Notes: generated by a model not told the origin, from the letters alone. 64,000 nucleotides of DNA from Nocardia stercoris (GCF_003696265.1 NZ_RFFH01000011.1:62001-126000), one strand, 5' to 3'; shown: positions 1 through 10,557, counted from the stretch's first letter. Program-made: numbers and translations.

Positions 1-64
1 ACGCCGAGACGAACACGCGATGCCGGAGCGAACCGGTCGCGGGCCGAACCCCTATGGTGTCGGT

Positions 65-742
65 GTGGTTTCACTGATCACGGAAGGCAGCGCCTCCGAC
101 GCCCAAGGGCGGCCGTTCCCCCGCCGCCGCCATCAGCCCTGGGTCGCCGTGGTGGCCGTTCTGTTCCTGATCTGCGCGGTGGTGTGGATCAAGGCGTTCA
201 CCACCACCGAGCGCAGTCACGCGGCACCGTCGTGTGCCGCGCCCACCGCGCCCGCCAACCCGACCGCGGCGCCGCCGGCCCCGCTGGGCCAACGCGTCTC
301 GAACTCGCGGCTGCATGATGTGGAGCCGGCCGCGCTGTCGCAGTCGAAGGTCCGGGTGTTCAACGCGTCCGGCAAGTCGGGGCTGGCCGAGCAGATCGCG
401 ACCCGGCTGCGCGACTACGGTTTCGCGAGCCCGCCGCCGCCCATGTTCGCCAACGACCCGGTGTATGTGAACAACGACCTGGAGTGCGTCGGCCAGATCC
501 GCTATGGCGTCGACGGCCGGCCCGCGGCCGCCGCGGCCCAGCTCATCGCGCCCTGCGCCGAGCTGATCGAGGACGGGCGCACCGACGACACCGTGGACCT
601 GGCCCTGGGTTCGCTGTTCGGCAACGACCTGCGGCCGGGCAACGACGCCGAAGAGGTGCTCAAGGCGTTGAAGAACGCGCCGCCCAACGGCGCCTCGATC
701 GACTCCACGCTGCTCGCCGCCGCCCGCAACGGCAACTGCTGA
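65..742 (+). CDS. cei: Envelope integrity protein Cei (LytR_C domain)
   Basis: This is a single-pass membrane protein. A basic cytoplasmic tail (RPFPRRRHQP) is followed by one hydrophobic helix at about residues 28-44 and an extracytoplasmic part. That part has a Pro/Ala-rich linker and a LytR C-terminal-type domain beginning near KVRVFNASGKSGLAEQ. Mycobacterial Rv2700 (Cei) is needed for cell envelope integrity, and its neighbours suhB, ppgK and sigA follow here in the same order, which is the main support for the name. I chose GTG at 65 (reads MVSLITEGS) because that N-terminus resembles the family. An in-frame ATG at 20 would add 15 residues and cannot be excluded; neither has a convincing ribosome binding site. 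Confidence 0.85.
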   Translation: MVSLITEGSASDAQGRPFPRRRHQPWVAVVAVLFLICAVVWIKAFTTTERSHAAPSCAAPTAPANPTAAPPAPLGQRVSNSRLHDVEPAALSQSKVRVFNASGKSGLAEQIATRLRDYGFASPPPPMFANDPVYVNNDLECVGQIRYGVDGRPAAAAAQLIAPCAELIEDGRTDDTVDLALGSLFGNDLRPGNDAEEVLKALKNAPPNGASIDSTLLAAARNGNC

Positions 743-745
743 CGG

Positions 746-1669
746 TCAGTCCACGGGGATCGGCTCGGTGACCCCGAGCCGGTCGAAGAGCTCGAACAGC
801 TCGTCGGCGATACCGGGTGCCACCGCCGCCACCAGCTCGCCGGGCTGCGCGCCGGAATCGGCGGCGGGCAGCCGGAGCCGGGCACCGGCCTCGGCCGCGA
901 TCAGGGCGCCGGCCGCCCAGTCCCACGTGTTGAGCCCGTGCTCGAAAGTGGCGTCCACCTGCCCGGATGCCACCATGCACAGGTCGAGGGCCGCGGAACC
1001 CACCCGTCGGATGTCGCGCACCCGCGGCAGCAGTTCACCGATCAGGCGGCCCTGCCGGGCCCGCCGTTCGGTCCGGTAGGCGAAGCCGGTGGACACCAGC
1101 GCCATGGCGACCGAGGTGACCGGCGTACAGCGCAGCGGTACCGGTTCGGCACCCGGTGCCACGCTGACCGCGCCCGCACCGAGCCCCGCGTGGTAGACGA
1201 TCCCGCGCGCCACGTCGGCGACCGCGCCGGCCAGCGGCTGCCCGTCGCGCATCGCCGCCACCGACACCGCGTAGGCGGGCAGCCCGTAGAGGAAGTTCAC
1301 CGTCCCGTCGATGGGGTCGACGACCCACACCACCTCGCCGGGCCCGCCGATCGATCCCCCGCCCTCCTCACCGAGCACCTGCTCGCCGGGACGTTCCGCG
1401 CCGATCAGGCGGCGGACCAGATCCTCGGTCTCGGTGTCCACCACTGTCACGGGGTCGGTCGGCGTGCTCTTGGCCTGGACCGCGGTGGCCGGGGCGCGGT
1501 CCGGCCCGAACACCTCGGGCCGGCGTAGCCGCACGTGCGCGGCCGCGGTCTCGGCGAGATGGACGGCGACACGCCGCAATTCGGCGATGGTGGCGGGGTC
1601 GCCGGGCGTGGCGGCCCCGGCTGGCCGGGACACGGAAGCGGAAGAATTCGATGCGGGCACGACCTCCAT
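746..1669 (-). CDS. suhB: Inositol monophosphatase family protein SuhB
   Basis: Mg2+-dependent sugar/inositol phosphate phosphatase of 307 residues. The family metal-binding motifs are all present: GEEGGG with Glu101/Glu102, WVVDPIDGTVNF with Asp118 and Asp121-Gly-Thr, and the C-terminal NTWDWAAG with Asp250. In Mycobacteriales the enzyme dephosphorylates inositol-1-phosphate, feeding phosphatidylinositol, mannoside lipids and mycothiol; fructose-1,6-bisphosphatase activity is also known in the family. It converges with cei (3 nt between stops) and is divergent from ppgK, as in mycobacteria. The first 25 or so residues are Ala/Ser-rich and poorly conserved, so the true start could lie downstream. 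Confidence 0.9.
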   Translation of the reverse strand: MEVVPASNSSASVSRPAGAATPGDPATIAELRRVAVHLAETAAAHVRLRRPEVFGPDRAPATAVQAKSTPTDPVTVVDTETEDLVRRLIGAERPGEQVLGEEGGGSIGGPGEVVWVVDPIDGTVNFLYGLPAYAVSVAAMRDGQPLAGAVADVARGIVYHAGLGAGAVSVAPGAEPVPLRCTPVTSVAMALVSTGFAYRTERRARQGRLIGELLPRVRDIRRVGSAALDLCMVASGQVDATFEHGLNTWDWAAGALIAAEAGARLRLPAADSGAQPGELVAAVAPGIADELFELFDRLGVTEPIPVD

Positions 1670-1808
1670 CGGAACACAGAACCGTGACGCCGCGCATTAG
1701 GCTTGTCGCGCACGACACAGAGCAGCGTCGTCGCGCACTCACCACACCAGCGCCAGGGGACGTGCCGTGCTCGCGCAGCACCGGGCACGCCGCAACAAGG
1801 AGTCGCCA

Positions 1809-2567
1809 ATGTCCGCGGAAGGGCTCGCATTCGGGATCGACATCGGAGGGAGCGGCGTGAAAGGCGCCGCGGTCGACCTCGCGACCGGCGCGCTCGCCAC
1901 GGACCGGATCAAGATCGCTACACCGCAACCGGCCACACCCAACGCGATCGCGGAGACCGTCGCCACGCTCGTGGAGAAGGCCCAGTGGACCGGCCCGGTG
2001 GGTCTCACCATGCCGAGCGTGATCGTCAACGGCCTGGTCCGCACCGCGGCCAATCTCGACCCCAGCTGGATCGACACCGATGCCGTCCAGTTGTTCTCGC
2101 TCGCGCTCGGCGGCCGCCCGGTGGCGGTGCTCAACGACGCCGACGCCGCCGGACTCGCCGAATGCGCCTACGGCGCGGCCCGCGGGATCGAGGGCGTGAC
2201 CTTGTTGCTGACCTTCGGCACGGGAATCGGCTCGGCGCTGCTCAACAACGGTAGGCTGGTGCCCAACACCGAACTGGGGCATCTCGAGGTCGACGGCAAG
2301 GAAGCCGAGCATCGCGCCGCCTCCTCGGTGAAGGAACGAAAAAACCTGTCTTACAAGGACTGGGCCGCACAGGTGACACGCGTTCTGGTCGCATACGAGA
2401 ATTTGTTCTGGCCGTCGGTGTTCATCGTCGGCGGCGGAATCAGCCGCGAATCCGAGCACTGGATCCCGCTGCTGGGCAACCGAACTCCCGTCGTGCCCGC
2501 CACATTGCGCAATACGGCGGGCATCGTGGGAGCCGCTATGACAGCACATAACGGCATCGCGCCGTAA
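1809..2567 (+). CDS. ppgK: Polyphosphate glucokinase PpgK
   Basis: ROK-family kinase that phosphorylates glucose to glucose-6-phosphate using inorganic polyphosphate or ATP; cytoplasmic. The 252-residue protein shows the N-terminal phosphate-binding motif FGIDIGGSGVKG, the substrate-binding LNDADAAG segment with its catalytic Asp, and the glycine-rich LLLTFGTGIGSALL motif. The start at ATG 1809 is set by AAGGAG at 1797-1802, six bases upstream; an upstream in-frame start would add 14 non-conserved residues. Its position between suhB and sigA is conserved in actinobacteria. Confidence 0.95.
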   Translation: MSAEGLAFGIDIGGSGVKGAAVDLATGALATDRIKIATPQPATPNAIAETVATLVEKAQWTGPVGLTMPSVIVNGLVRTAANLDPSWIDTDAVQLFSLALGGRPVAVLNDADAAGLAECAYGAARGIEGVTLLLTFGTGIGSALLNNGRLVPNTELGHLEVDGKEAEHRAASSVKERKNLSYKDWAAQVTRVLVAYENLFWPSVFIVGGGISRESEHWIPLLGNRTPVVPATLRNTAGIVGAAMTAHNGIAP

Positions 2568-2721
2568 GCACCCTGCGACGATCGTTACAATGGTCATCGA
2601 ACCCGGCGGTGAGCCGGAACCGACCCCGGCACGAGAGCCGGGATACCCCCGACAGAAACCGCTCCGCCGGATGTGATCACTCTGGCGTGACGCCGCACGA
2701 GACCGTCACGAAAGGGCGTAC

Positions 2722-4122
<1,401 letters not shown>

Positions 4123-4138
4123 GCTCCCGAACACGCTT

Positions 4139-4175
4139 CGGCCCGGACATCACCCGTGATGTCCGGGCCGTTTCG
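4139..4175 (+). terminator. Intrinsic terminator after sigA
   Basis: A perfect 15-bp stem (4139-4153 with 4156-4170, sequence starting CGGCCCGGACATCAC) has only a two-base formal loop, so in practice the loop would open to four or more bases. It is followed by TTTCGGTGTT. It lies 17 bases after the sigA stop and before the MHYT genes, separating the two transcription units. Confidence 0.85.
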
Positions 4176-4293
4176 GTGTTGCGGGACCTCTTCATAATCT
4201 GAAACAGACGTAACGTACTTCCCGACTCGGCAGATTCACTCCTCGAACGACCTCGAGTGGTCGCTGTCCCACAGATCGTCGGGGGGAGCCCGC

Positions 4294-5085
4294 GTGCTGC
4301 ATATCCATCAGATCTCCTACGGCTGGGAGGGTCTGGTCGTCCCGTACCTGATCTCGGTACTCGGGTCCTATCTGGGGCTGCAGTGCGCGGTGCGTGCGCG
4401 CACGACCGAACGCCCGCGCACCTGGACCGCGGCCGCCGCACTGGCGATCGGTGGCGGTGGCGTGTGGACCACCCATTTCGTCGCGATGCTCGGGTTCGCC
4501 ATCGACGGCACCTCGATCCGGTACGACGTGCCGATCACGTTGCTCACCGCGATCGCCGCGGTCGCGGTGGTGTGGGTGGCGCTGCTGATCGTGCAGGCCG
4601 ACGATGCCGCGTGGCGGCTGCCGGCCGCCGGGTTGCTGACCGGTTCGGGCGTCACCGCCATGCACTACTTCGGTATGTACGCGATGAACACCGACGCCCA
4701 AATCCGGTACTCTTGGCCACTTGTGGGGCTGTCGGTGATCATCGCGATGATCGCCGCCACCGCCGCACTGTGGTTCACGCTCAACGTGCGGGGCGTACCC
4801 GCGGCACTCGGCGCCGCCCTCATCATGGGTGTCGCGGTGTGCGGCATGCATTACACCGGCATGTACGCCATCAGTGCCCAGCATCTGGCCGACGCCCGTA
4901 ATCCGAGCGGCGCGGACGCCCTTGACCTACTCGCGCCACTCATGCAGTGTGCAAGTGCCGTCACACTAGTGTTGCTCATCTACGTCGGTCTCACCGACGC
5001 GGACGAGTTGCGTCGGACGCATCGTTCCGAACCCTCGGCGAAGACCCCGGACTCGCACCCCGGTGGATCGGATGCTATTTTCTAG
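4294..5085 (+). CDS. MHYT-domain integral membrane sensor (copy 1)
   Basis: 263-residue membrane protein with about seven transmembrane helices and little else. The MHYT signature occurs three times in variant form: THFVAMLGF, AMHYFGMYA and GMHYTGMYA. The family is thought to sense oxygen, CO or NO through copper bound by the conserved Met/His residues. In most bacteria it is fused to GGDEF, EAL or LytTR output domains, but no output domain is present here; only a short charged tail follows the last helix. GTG 4294 is preceded by GGGGGGAG at 4281-4288. A close paralogue begins 27 bases downstream, suggesting a tandem duplication and co-transcription. Confidence 0.9.
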   Translation: MLHIHQISYGWEGLVVPYLISVLGSYLGLQCAVRARTTERPRTWTAAAALAIGGGGVWTTHFVAMLGFAIDGTSIRYDVPITLLTAIAAVAVVWVALLIVQADDAAWRLPAAGLLTGSGVTAMHYFGMYAMNTDAQIRYSWPLVGLSVIIAMIAATAALWFTLNVRGVPAALGAALIMGVAVCGMHYTGMYAISAQHLADARNPSGADALDLLAPLMQCASAVTLVLLIYVGLTDADELRRTHRSEPSAKTPDSHPGGSDAIF

Positions 5086-5112
5086 CAACGCTTTACCCTC
5101 TGGAGTTACCCC

Positions 5113-5919
5113 ATGCTCGAAATCCATCACTTCACCTACGGATGGGTGACCCCAGTCATCGCATACATCATGTCGGTTACCGGATCGTTGCTCGGATTGC
5201 AGTGCGCCGCCCGAGCCCGAGCCACCGAAAAGCGGGCGGGCTGGCTCGTGGCGGCGGCGGTCGCGATCGGCGGAACCGGTATCTGGGTCATGCATTTCAT
5301 CGCCATGCTCGGGTTCTCGATCGACGGCGCGACGATCCGCTACGACGTCCCGCTCACCCTGTTCAGTGCCGTGCTCTCGATGTTCGTTGTGTGGCTGGGC
5401 ATTTCGACGGTGATGAACGATCCGAAGTCGTGGTGGCGGTTGCTCGCCGGTGGCGCGATCACCGGCAGCGGCGTCGCGATCATGCACTACTCGGGCATGT
5501 ACGCCATGAAAACTGATGCGAGCGTGGGTTATTCGGTCGGCATCGTCACCGTGTCCGCGATCATCGCCGTGGTGGCCGCGACCGTGGCGCTGTGGTTCAC
5601 GCTCAATGTGAAGGGCATGCCCGCCACCGTCGGCGCCGCGCTGATCATGGGTGTCGCGGTCTGCGGCATGCACTACACCGGCATGTCGGCGATGAGCGCG
5701 CACCGCATGGACGACCCGCCGCTGCCGCACGGTGCCGGTGCTATGCAGTTGCTGGCGCCGCTGATGCTGATCGTCAGCACCGTGACCATCGTGCTGCTGA
5801 TCTATGTGGGCCTCACCGACATCGAGGACGTGTCCGCGGCCAAGCAGCGCGCCGACGCGATCCGCGCCCGCGCCCAGGCCGCCAAGTCCGACCCGAAGGG
5901 CCCCGGCAACCTGCGGTAA
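5113..5919 (+). CDS. MHYT-domain integral membrane sensor (copy 2)
   Basis: 268-residue paralogue of the preceding gene with the same seven-helix plan. The motifs are MHFIAMLGF, IMHYSGMYAM and GMHYTGMSAM; the last has Ser where copy 1 has Tyr. The C-terminal tail is short, basic and Ala-rich and carries no recognisable output domain. ATG 5113 has CTGGAG about nine bases upstream. It is probably co-transcribed with copy 1 and possibly with the antiporter that starts 66 bases downstream. Confidence 0.9.
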   Translation: MLEIHHFTYGWVTPVIAYIMSVTGSLLGLQCAARARATEKRAGWLVAAAVAIGGTGIWVMHFIAMLGFSIDGATIRYDVPLTLFSAVLSMFVVWLGISTVMNDPKSWWRLLAGGAITGSGVAIMHYSGMYAMKTDASVGYSVGIVTVSAIIAVVAATVALWFTLNVKGMPATVGAALIMGVAVCGMHYTGMSAMSAHRMDDPPLPHGAGAMQLLAPLMLIVSTVTIVLLIYVGLTDIEDVSAAKQRADAIRARAQAAKSDPKGPGNLR

Positions 5920-5985
5920 CCCCGCCGCCGCGACACCCGCCCGGTTCGGTGACTTTCCGGGCGGGCCAGCCCACACTGGATCGTC

Positions 5986-7575
5986 GTGGACCAGTTGGTG
6001 CTCGTCTTCGTGCTCGCCCTGGCGACGATCCTCGCGCAGCCGCTCGGACGGCGGACGGGGCTGCCGCCCGCCGTCCTGATGACCGTGCTCGGCATCGTCC
6101 TGGCGCTGATCCCGGCGGTCCCGAACATCGATCTGCGGCCGGAACTCATTCTGCCGCTGGTACTTCCGCCGCTGCTGTACGGCGCCGCCCGCCGCACCTC
6201 GTGGCAGCAGTTCGCCGCCAACAGCGGCGCGATCTTATTGCGGGCGGTGGGTCTGGTCGCCGCGACCGCGGCCGCGGTGGCCTTCGCCGCGCACGCGTGG
6301 TGGCCGGGTCTGCCGCTGGCGAGCGCTTTCGCGCTGGGCGCGGTGGTGGCCCCGCCGGATCCGGTGGCGGTCGGCGCGATCCTGGGCAAGCTCGGCCTGC
6401 CACGCCGGCTCACCGCGCTGCTGGACGGTGAGGGACTGTTCAACGACGTCACTGCCGTGGTCCTCTACGAGGTGGCGGTGGCCGCGGCGGTCACCGGCCA
6501 CTTCTCGGCCTGGCACGCGCTCGCCGACTTCTCGGTGTCCGCGCTGGTGGCCGTAGCGGTGGGCCTGGTCCTGGGCTGGGCGGGCAGTGTTGTGGTCCGC
6601 CGGTTGGACGAGGCGATCTGGCAGGTCGGCTTCGGGCTGGTGCTGCCGTTCGCGGCGTACGGACTGGCCGACTCGTGGCACGGTTCCGGAGTGCTGGCGG
6701 TGCTGATCTGCGCGCTCTATCTCACCGACGCCGCAACCGATTTCAGCGATTCCGCGTACCGGATCGTAGGCGAGTCGGTGTGGGAGGTCATCGACATGAT
6801 GGTCACCGGGCTGGCGTTCGGGATCATCGGCCTGGAGTTGAGCACCGTGCTGGCCGCCGCGGGCGAGCATTGGCCGCGCCTGCTCGGCGGCACGGCGGTG
6901 GTGGTCGCGGTGGTGGTCGGGCTGCGTCTGGTCTGGCTGATGGCGACCTACCTACTGCTGGGCGGCTATTGGCGGCGTCACGACACCGACGAGCCGTACA
7001 CCTGGCGCGAGACGGTGGTGACCTGGTGGGCCGGCATCCGCGGGGTGGCGACTGTGGCTCTGGCCCTTGCGGTTCCGCTGGGCACCGACAGCGGCGAACC
7101 GTTCCCGGGCCGGGCCGAGGTGTTGTTCGCCGCCTTCGGGGTGGTGCTGTTCACGCTGTTGGTGCAGGGGCCCACGCTGGCCGTGGTGGTGCGGCTGACC
7201 GGGGTGCGGGCCGACACCGAGGCCGAGCGCGCGACGGAACTGCGGTTGTGGACCAGGATCCTGCGGGCCGAACTGGACCGGCTCGACGAGATCACCGCGG
7301 AGCAGAACCTGCCGCCGGAGGTCTACCGGAAGGTGCGGGCCGGGATCGAGCAGCGCCTGACCCGCGCGGATCCCGATGCGGCGGAACAGGATGCGGACGC
7401 CGAACGGGATCGGCAGCGGGCGTTGCGGATTCGCGGTCGGCTGGCCGAGATCTCGCACAGCGTCCTGGAAGCCGGTCGCACCGAGGCGCTGCGGGCGCGC
7501 CGCGAGCCGGGTTTCCCGCCGCAGGTGGTGGACCGAGTCATGATGCGACTCGACCTGCGCCCCAACCTGTTCTGA
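5986..7575 (+). CDS. CPA1-family Na+/H+ antiporter (NhaP-like)
   Basis: Cation/proton antiporter of 529 residues. About twelve hydrophobic segments cover residues 1-420, followed by a cytoplasmic tail of about 110 residues that is rich in Arg and Glu and probably helical. The ion-binding Asn-Asp pair of CPA1 exchangers is visible in DGEGLFNDVTAVVLYE, and the conserved GIRGVATVALALAVP helix is present. It would export Na+ or K+ in exchange for protons, for pH or salt homeostasis. The start is GTG 5986 (MDQLVLVF). It sits between MHYT sensor genes, so a link between membrane redox/gas sensing and ion homeostasis is possible but only inferred. Confidence 0.92.
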   Translation: MDQLVLVFVLALATILAQPLGRRTGLPPAVLMTVLGIVLALIPAVPNIDLRPELILPLVLPPLLYGAARRTSWQQFAANSGAILLRAVGLVAATAAAVAFAAHAWWPGLPLASAFALGAVVAPPDPVAVGAILGKLGLPRRLTALLDGEGLFNDVTAVVLYEVAVAAAVTGHFSAWHALADFSVSALVAVAVGLVLGWAGSVVVRRLDEAIWQVGFGLVLPFAAYGLADSWHGSGVLAVLICALYLTDAATDFSDSAYRIVGESVWEVIDMMVTGLAFGIIGLELSTVLAAAGEHWPRLLGGTAVVVAVVVGLRLVWLMATYLLLGGYWRRHDTDEPYTWRETVVTWWAGIRGVATVALALAVPLGTDSGEPFPGRAEVLFAAFGVVLFTLLVQGPTLAVVVRLTGVRADTEAERATELRLWTRILRAELDRLDEITAEQNLPPEVYRKVRAGIEQRLTRADPDAAEQDADAERDRQRALRIRGRLAEISHSVLEAGRTEALRARREPGFPPQVVDRVMMRLDLRPNLF

Positions 7576-7906
7576 GCCGGCACCGCGGCGAGCCCGGCAC
7601 ACCGAGTCGAGCATCGCGAGGAATTTGCCAGGGTCGCAACGATTGTCGCTTTCAACTGCCCAGGGGCCTCGACAGTTCTTTTTCGGCAGCCAGAACGCCA
7701 TCGGGCGTTCGCACAGGTGCCGGACCTGCGACATCCGCTGTTCCTGCGCCCCAGCAATTTTCCCTCAAACGCATGCGGGAAATTTACTGCCTGCGGTTAT
7801 CTGAGTATCGTCCGGCTGTACCACCCACCCTCGGCCACGGATCCGCTACCGCGATCCGCGTCCGGCAGCCGGGCGGCAGAGCAGAGACAACTCCCCAGGA
7901 GTCCGC
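7576..7906. other. Intergenic region upstream of the third MHYT gene
   Basis: 331 bases with no gene I can support. The region is less GC-rich than its flanks. It contains an imperfect inverted repeat (AATTTTCCC at 7756-7764, GGGAAATTT at 7777-7785) that could be an operator or a weak hairpin. The likely promoter of the MHYT gene at 7907 lies here; I could not identify -35/-10 boxes with confidence. Confidence 0.4.
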
Positions 7907-8674
7907 ATGCTGGAAATCGACCAATTCACCTACGGCTGGGTGACACCCGCACTCGCGTACCTGATGTCGGTGGTCGGATCACTACTCTCGCTACGCTGCA
8001 TGGTCCGCGCCCGCCAAAGCAGCGGTCACGGCTGGCTCACCACGGCCGCAGTCGCGTTGGGCGGCACCGGAATCTGGGTGATGCACTTCATCGCGATGCT
8101 CGGATTCTCGGTGCGGCACGCCACCATTCGCTACAACGTGCCCATCACGCTGATCAGCGCGCTCATCGCGATCGTCGTGGTGTGGGTCGGGCTGTCGATC
8201 GTGGTGCGCGGCCACGGCGGCCCGGTCGCGCTGGCCATCGGCGGCGCGATCACCGGATTCGGGGTCGGAGCCATGCACTACGCGGGCATGTACGCCATGC
8301 GGACCGACGCCACCGTGGAATACGACCCGTGGATCGTCACCCTGTCCATCCTGATCGCCGTCGTCGCGGCCACCGCCGCCCTGTGGTTCACCATGCACGT
8401 GCAGGGCCTGCTCGCCACGATCGGCGCCGCGCTGATCATGGGTGTCGCGGTCTGCGGCATGCACTACACCGCCATGTACGCCATGCACGCCAAGGCCGCC
8501 CAACATCTGCACGCCCCGGTCGGCGCCCAGGCCGGCCAGCTGCTCACCCCGCTGATCATCGGCGTCAGCATGGTGACGATGCTGTTGCTGCTACAGGTCG
8601 GGATCAGCGACGTCGACGAACCCGACCTGTCCCGGATCGCCGGCCAGCACGCGAGTCGCTACTGGCCCAGCTGA
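7907..8674 (+). CDS. MHYT-domain integral membrane sensor (copy 3)
   Basis: 255 residues, the third stand-alone MHYT protein in 4.4 kb. It has the motifs MHFIAMLGF, AMHYAGMYAM and GMHYTAMYAM and about seven transmembrane helices. As in the other copies there is no GGDEF, EAL or kinase domain; the C-terminus ends shortly after the last helix with an acidic tail. ATG 7907 is preceded by CAGGAG, a clear ribosome binding site. It is separated from copies 1 and 2 by the antiporter gene, so it may be transcribed independently. Confidence 0.9.
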   Translation: MLEIDQFTYGWVTPALAYLMSVVGSLLSLRCMVRARQSSGHGWLTTAAVALGGTGIWVMHFIAMLGFSVRHATIRYNVPITLISALIAIVVVWVGLSIVVRGHGGPVALAIGGAITGFGVGAMHYAGMYAMRTDATVEYDPWIVTLSILIAVVAATAALWFTMHVQGLLATIGAALIMGVAVCGMHYTAMYAMHAKAAQHLHAPVGAQAGQLLTPLIIGVSMVTMLLLLQVGISDVDEPDLSRIAGQHASRYWPS

Positions 8675-8696
8675 TTCCGGCGGGCAGACTGTCGGA

Positions 8697-9440
8697 GTGT
8701 CGTTCCTGCTGCGCCACTACCGGTCACCGTGGGATCGCACGATCGATCCCACGGGCATCCCGGCCGCTGTCGCGCGGTGGTGGCGGCAACCGCACCGGAC
8801 GGTCCGCTTCGTCGAGCTGATCCGCGCCTTCTACGGCCGGGCACCGGGCAGCTGCGCGTACGCGTTCACCGTCTTCGTCACCTGGTGGACGCTGCGGGGC
8901 ATCAGCCCGACCGCGGCACACCGGCTGATCCTGTCCGCGTCCACGAATCTGCACAATATGCGCCAGGATCCGGTCCAGGTTCTGGTCGCGTCCGCGTTCT
9001 GGACCGAGGGTGGCTTCCCGTGGAGCGTTCTGGCCACCTGTCTCACCGTGATGGCGCTCGCGGAGGGCTGGCTGGGCACCGTGCGCTGGATCACGGCCTT
9101 CGCGGTCGGGCACATTGGCGCGACACTGGCGGTGGCGACCGGCCTGGCCTTCGCCGAGCATCGGGGGCTGCTGCCGGTGCGGGCGACTGTGGTATCCGAT
9201 GTCGGTGCGTCCTACGGCTTTTCGGCGGTGTTCGCGGTGCTGACCTTCCATCTGGGCGGCCGGTTGCGGGTGCTGTGGGCGAGCGGGCTGCTCGCCTGGG
9301 CGGTGCACGGGGTGTGGCACGGGCAGACCTTCGCCGATTACGGCCACCTGACCGCGGTGCTGCTCGGTTTCTGCTGGGGCGCGCTGGCGGTGGCCGGTTC
9401 GCATCGGCTCGAGCGTGCCCGCGACCGGGCCGTGGTCTGA
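8697..9440 (+). CDS. Rhomboid-like integral membrane protein
   Basis: 247-residue membrane protein with about six hydrophobic helices after a 45-residue N-terminal region rich in Arg and Trp. The segment DVGASYGFSA resembles the rhomboid serine motif (GxSx), and a later helix carries GHLTAVLLG, like the catalytic histidine helix of rhomboid proteases. A Ser/His dyad is therefore conceivable, but the Tyr after Ser differs from the usual Gly, so it may be an inactive family member. GTG 8697 lies 22 bases after the MHYT stop, suggesting co-transcription. Function unknown. Confidence 0.7.
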   Translation: MSFLLRHYRSPWDRTIDPTGIPAAVARWWRQPHRTVRFVELIRAFYGRAPGSCAYAFTVFVTWWTLRGISPTAAHRLILSASTNLHNMRQDPVQVLVASAFWTEGGFPWSVLATCLTVMALAEGWLGTVRWITAFAVGHIGATLAVATGLAFAEHRGLLPVRATVVSDVGASYGFSAVFAVLTFHLGGRLRVLWASGLLAWAVHGVWHGQTFADYGHLTAVLLGFCWGALAVAGSHRLERARDRAVV

Positions 9441-9450
9441 CGAGCGACGG

Positions 9451-9828
9451 TCAGGGCGCTACGGGCGCGGTGAATCGGCCGTCCGGGCCGGGCCGGTAGG
9501 CGGTGACCGCGATGACGGCCGGTACCGGCAGCGGCCCGTACAGGTGCGGGAACAGCATCGCGTCCGGGTCACCGGGCACGCCGGGTTCCCAGCGGACCGG
9601 CGCGGTGAGCCCGGCGGGGTCGATCCAGAGCAGCACCAGATCGGCGCGACCGGCGTAGAGCCGGTTCGCCGGCAGCGCGACCTGCTCGGGCGCGGACAGG
9701 TGGATGAACCCGGTCGTGGAGAGGTCGGCGGTGCGGTACTCCCCCGTCGCGGCCGCCGCGGCCCACTCGGCGTCGGTGCAGATGTGCAGCAGACGGGTGT
9801 CCCGCGATGCGTCCGGTTCGGTGCCCAT
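9451..9828 (-). CDS. DUF952 domain-containing protein
   Basis: 125-residue cytoplasmic protein. It matches the DUF952 family pattern: LLHICTDAEW near the start, TTGFIHLSAPEQV in the middle, LVLLWIDPAGL, then a PHLYGPLP segment. The fold is related to ADP-ribosyl/glyoxalase-like small domains and the function is not established. I chose ATG 9828; longer in-frame extensions upstream are not conserved-looking. It converges with the rhomboid-like gene (10-base gap). Confidence 0.85.
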   Translation of the reverse strand: MGTEPDASRDTRLLHICTDAEWAAAAATGEYRTADLSTTGFIHLSAPEQVALPANRLYAGRADLVLLWIDPAGLTAPVRWEPGVPGDPDAMLFPHLYGPLPVPAVIAVTAYRPGPDGRFTAPVAP

Positions 9829-10275
9829 GCGGCCCAGGTTACCGACACGGTGACGGGAACCACAGTCGGCGGAGATCCGCACGCCGTAATGGTCATGTGA
9901 CCACCGGAAACGGTCGGGATGACCACAAGCCGGGTGTGAGTGTCGGTCCCGCCGGGTAATCTTCGGATAGACAACTGGATCGGCCTGTTTTAGGAAATGC
10001 GTCTCGGAGTTTCCCGACCGCCTGCACACGGCCCGCGCAGTAGCCACGAGCCTCGGGCAGGCACCCTGCCAGGCATGTTCGCGCTCAGCGAAATGCCTGG
10101 TCATGTTAGGGAAAACACAAAGAAACATTCCCGGGAACAAAGCCCCCGTCCCGAACGTCTGACAGAGTAGTCAATACCACTGCTGGGAAGTAGCGGATGC
10201 GAGCCCGCGGTAGGGACCGCGGGCCCCACACCCAGGCAAACGGTGTTCCACGCCGGGAGCCAGGACGGAGGAGTC
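9829..10275. other. Intergenic region, no gene supported
   Basis: 447 bases between the divergent DUF952 and DUF7455 genes. Base composition is more mixed than in neighbouring genes, and no reading frame has the expected codon bias or a family match. It probably holds promoters for both flanking genes. I saw no convincing RNA structure. Confidence 0.4.
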
Positions 10276-10470
10276 ATGCCAGGAACCCTGACTAGCACCC
10301 CACTGACTGCGGTCGACCGTTGCGACCGCTGCGGTGCGGCGGCACGGGTACGTGCCACCCTGCCCGCAGGTGGAGAGTTGCTCTTCTGCCAGCATCACGC
10401 CAATGAGCACATGGATCGCTTGCGCGAGCTCGAAGCCGTGATCGATACGGAGTCGGCACCGGCGCTGTAA
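10276..10470 (+). CDS. DUF7455-type small zinc-binding protein
   Basis: 64-residue protein with two Cys/His pairs: CDRCG near residue 16 and CQHHANEH near residue 39. This gives a treble-clef-like metal site. Conserved LPAGGELLFC is typical of a small actinobacterial family (Rv2708c-like) found near the sigA-sigB region in mycobacteria. Function is unknown. ATG 10276 has GGAGGAG at 10267-10273, and the upstream in-frame start has no such site. A strong hairpin follows. Confidence 0.85.
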   Translation: MPGTLTSTPLTAVDRCDRCGAAARVRATLPAGGELLFCQHHANEHMDRLRELEAVIDTESAPAL

Positions 10471-10514
10471 TCCAGCTCCTGAGTCCTTCGTCCGAACCAG
10501 ACAAATGAATACCC

Positions 10515-10547
10515 CGACGGGCGGCCCGGTAAACGGACCGCCCGTCG
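10515..10547. terminator. Hairpin between convergent genes
   Basis: Inverted repeat CGACGGGCGGCCCG / CGGACCGCCCGTCG, a 14-bp stem with one internal mismatch (C/A as written; G-U-like on one strand), with TAAA between the arms. It lies between the DUF7455 gene and the convergent TetR gene and probably terminates both. There is no T-run, so it is only a plausible terminator. Confidence 0.55.
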
Positions 10548-10557
10548 GCGTGTGTGC

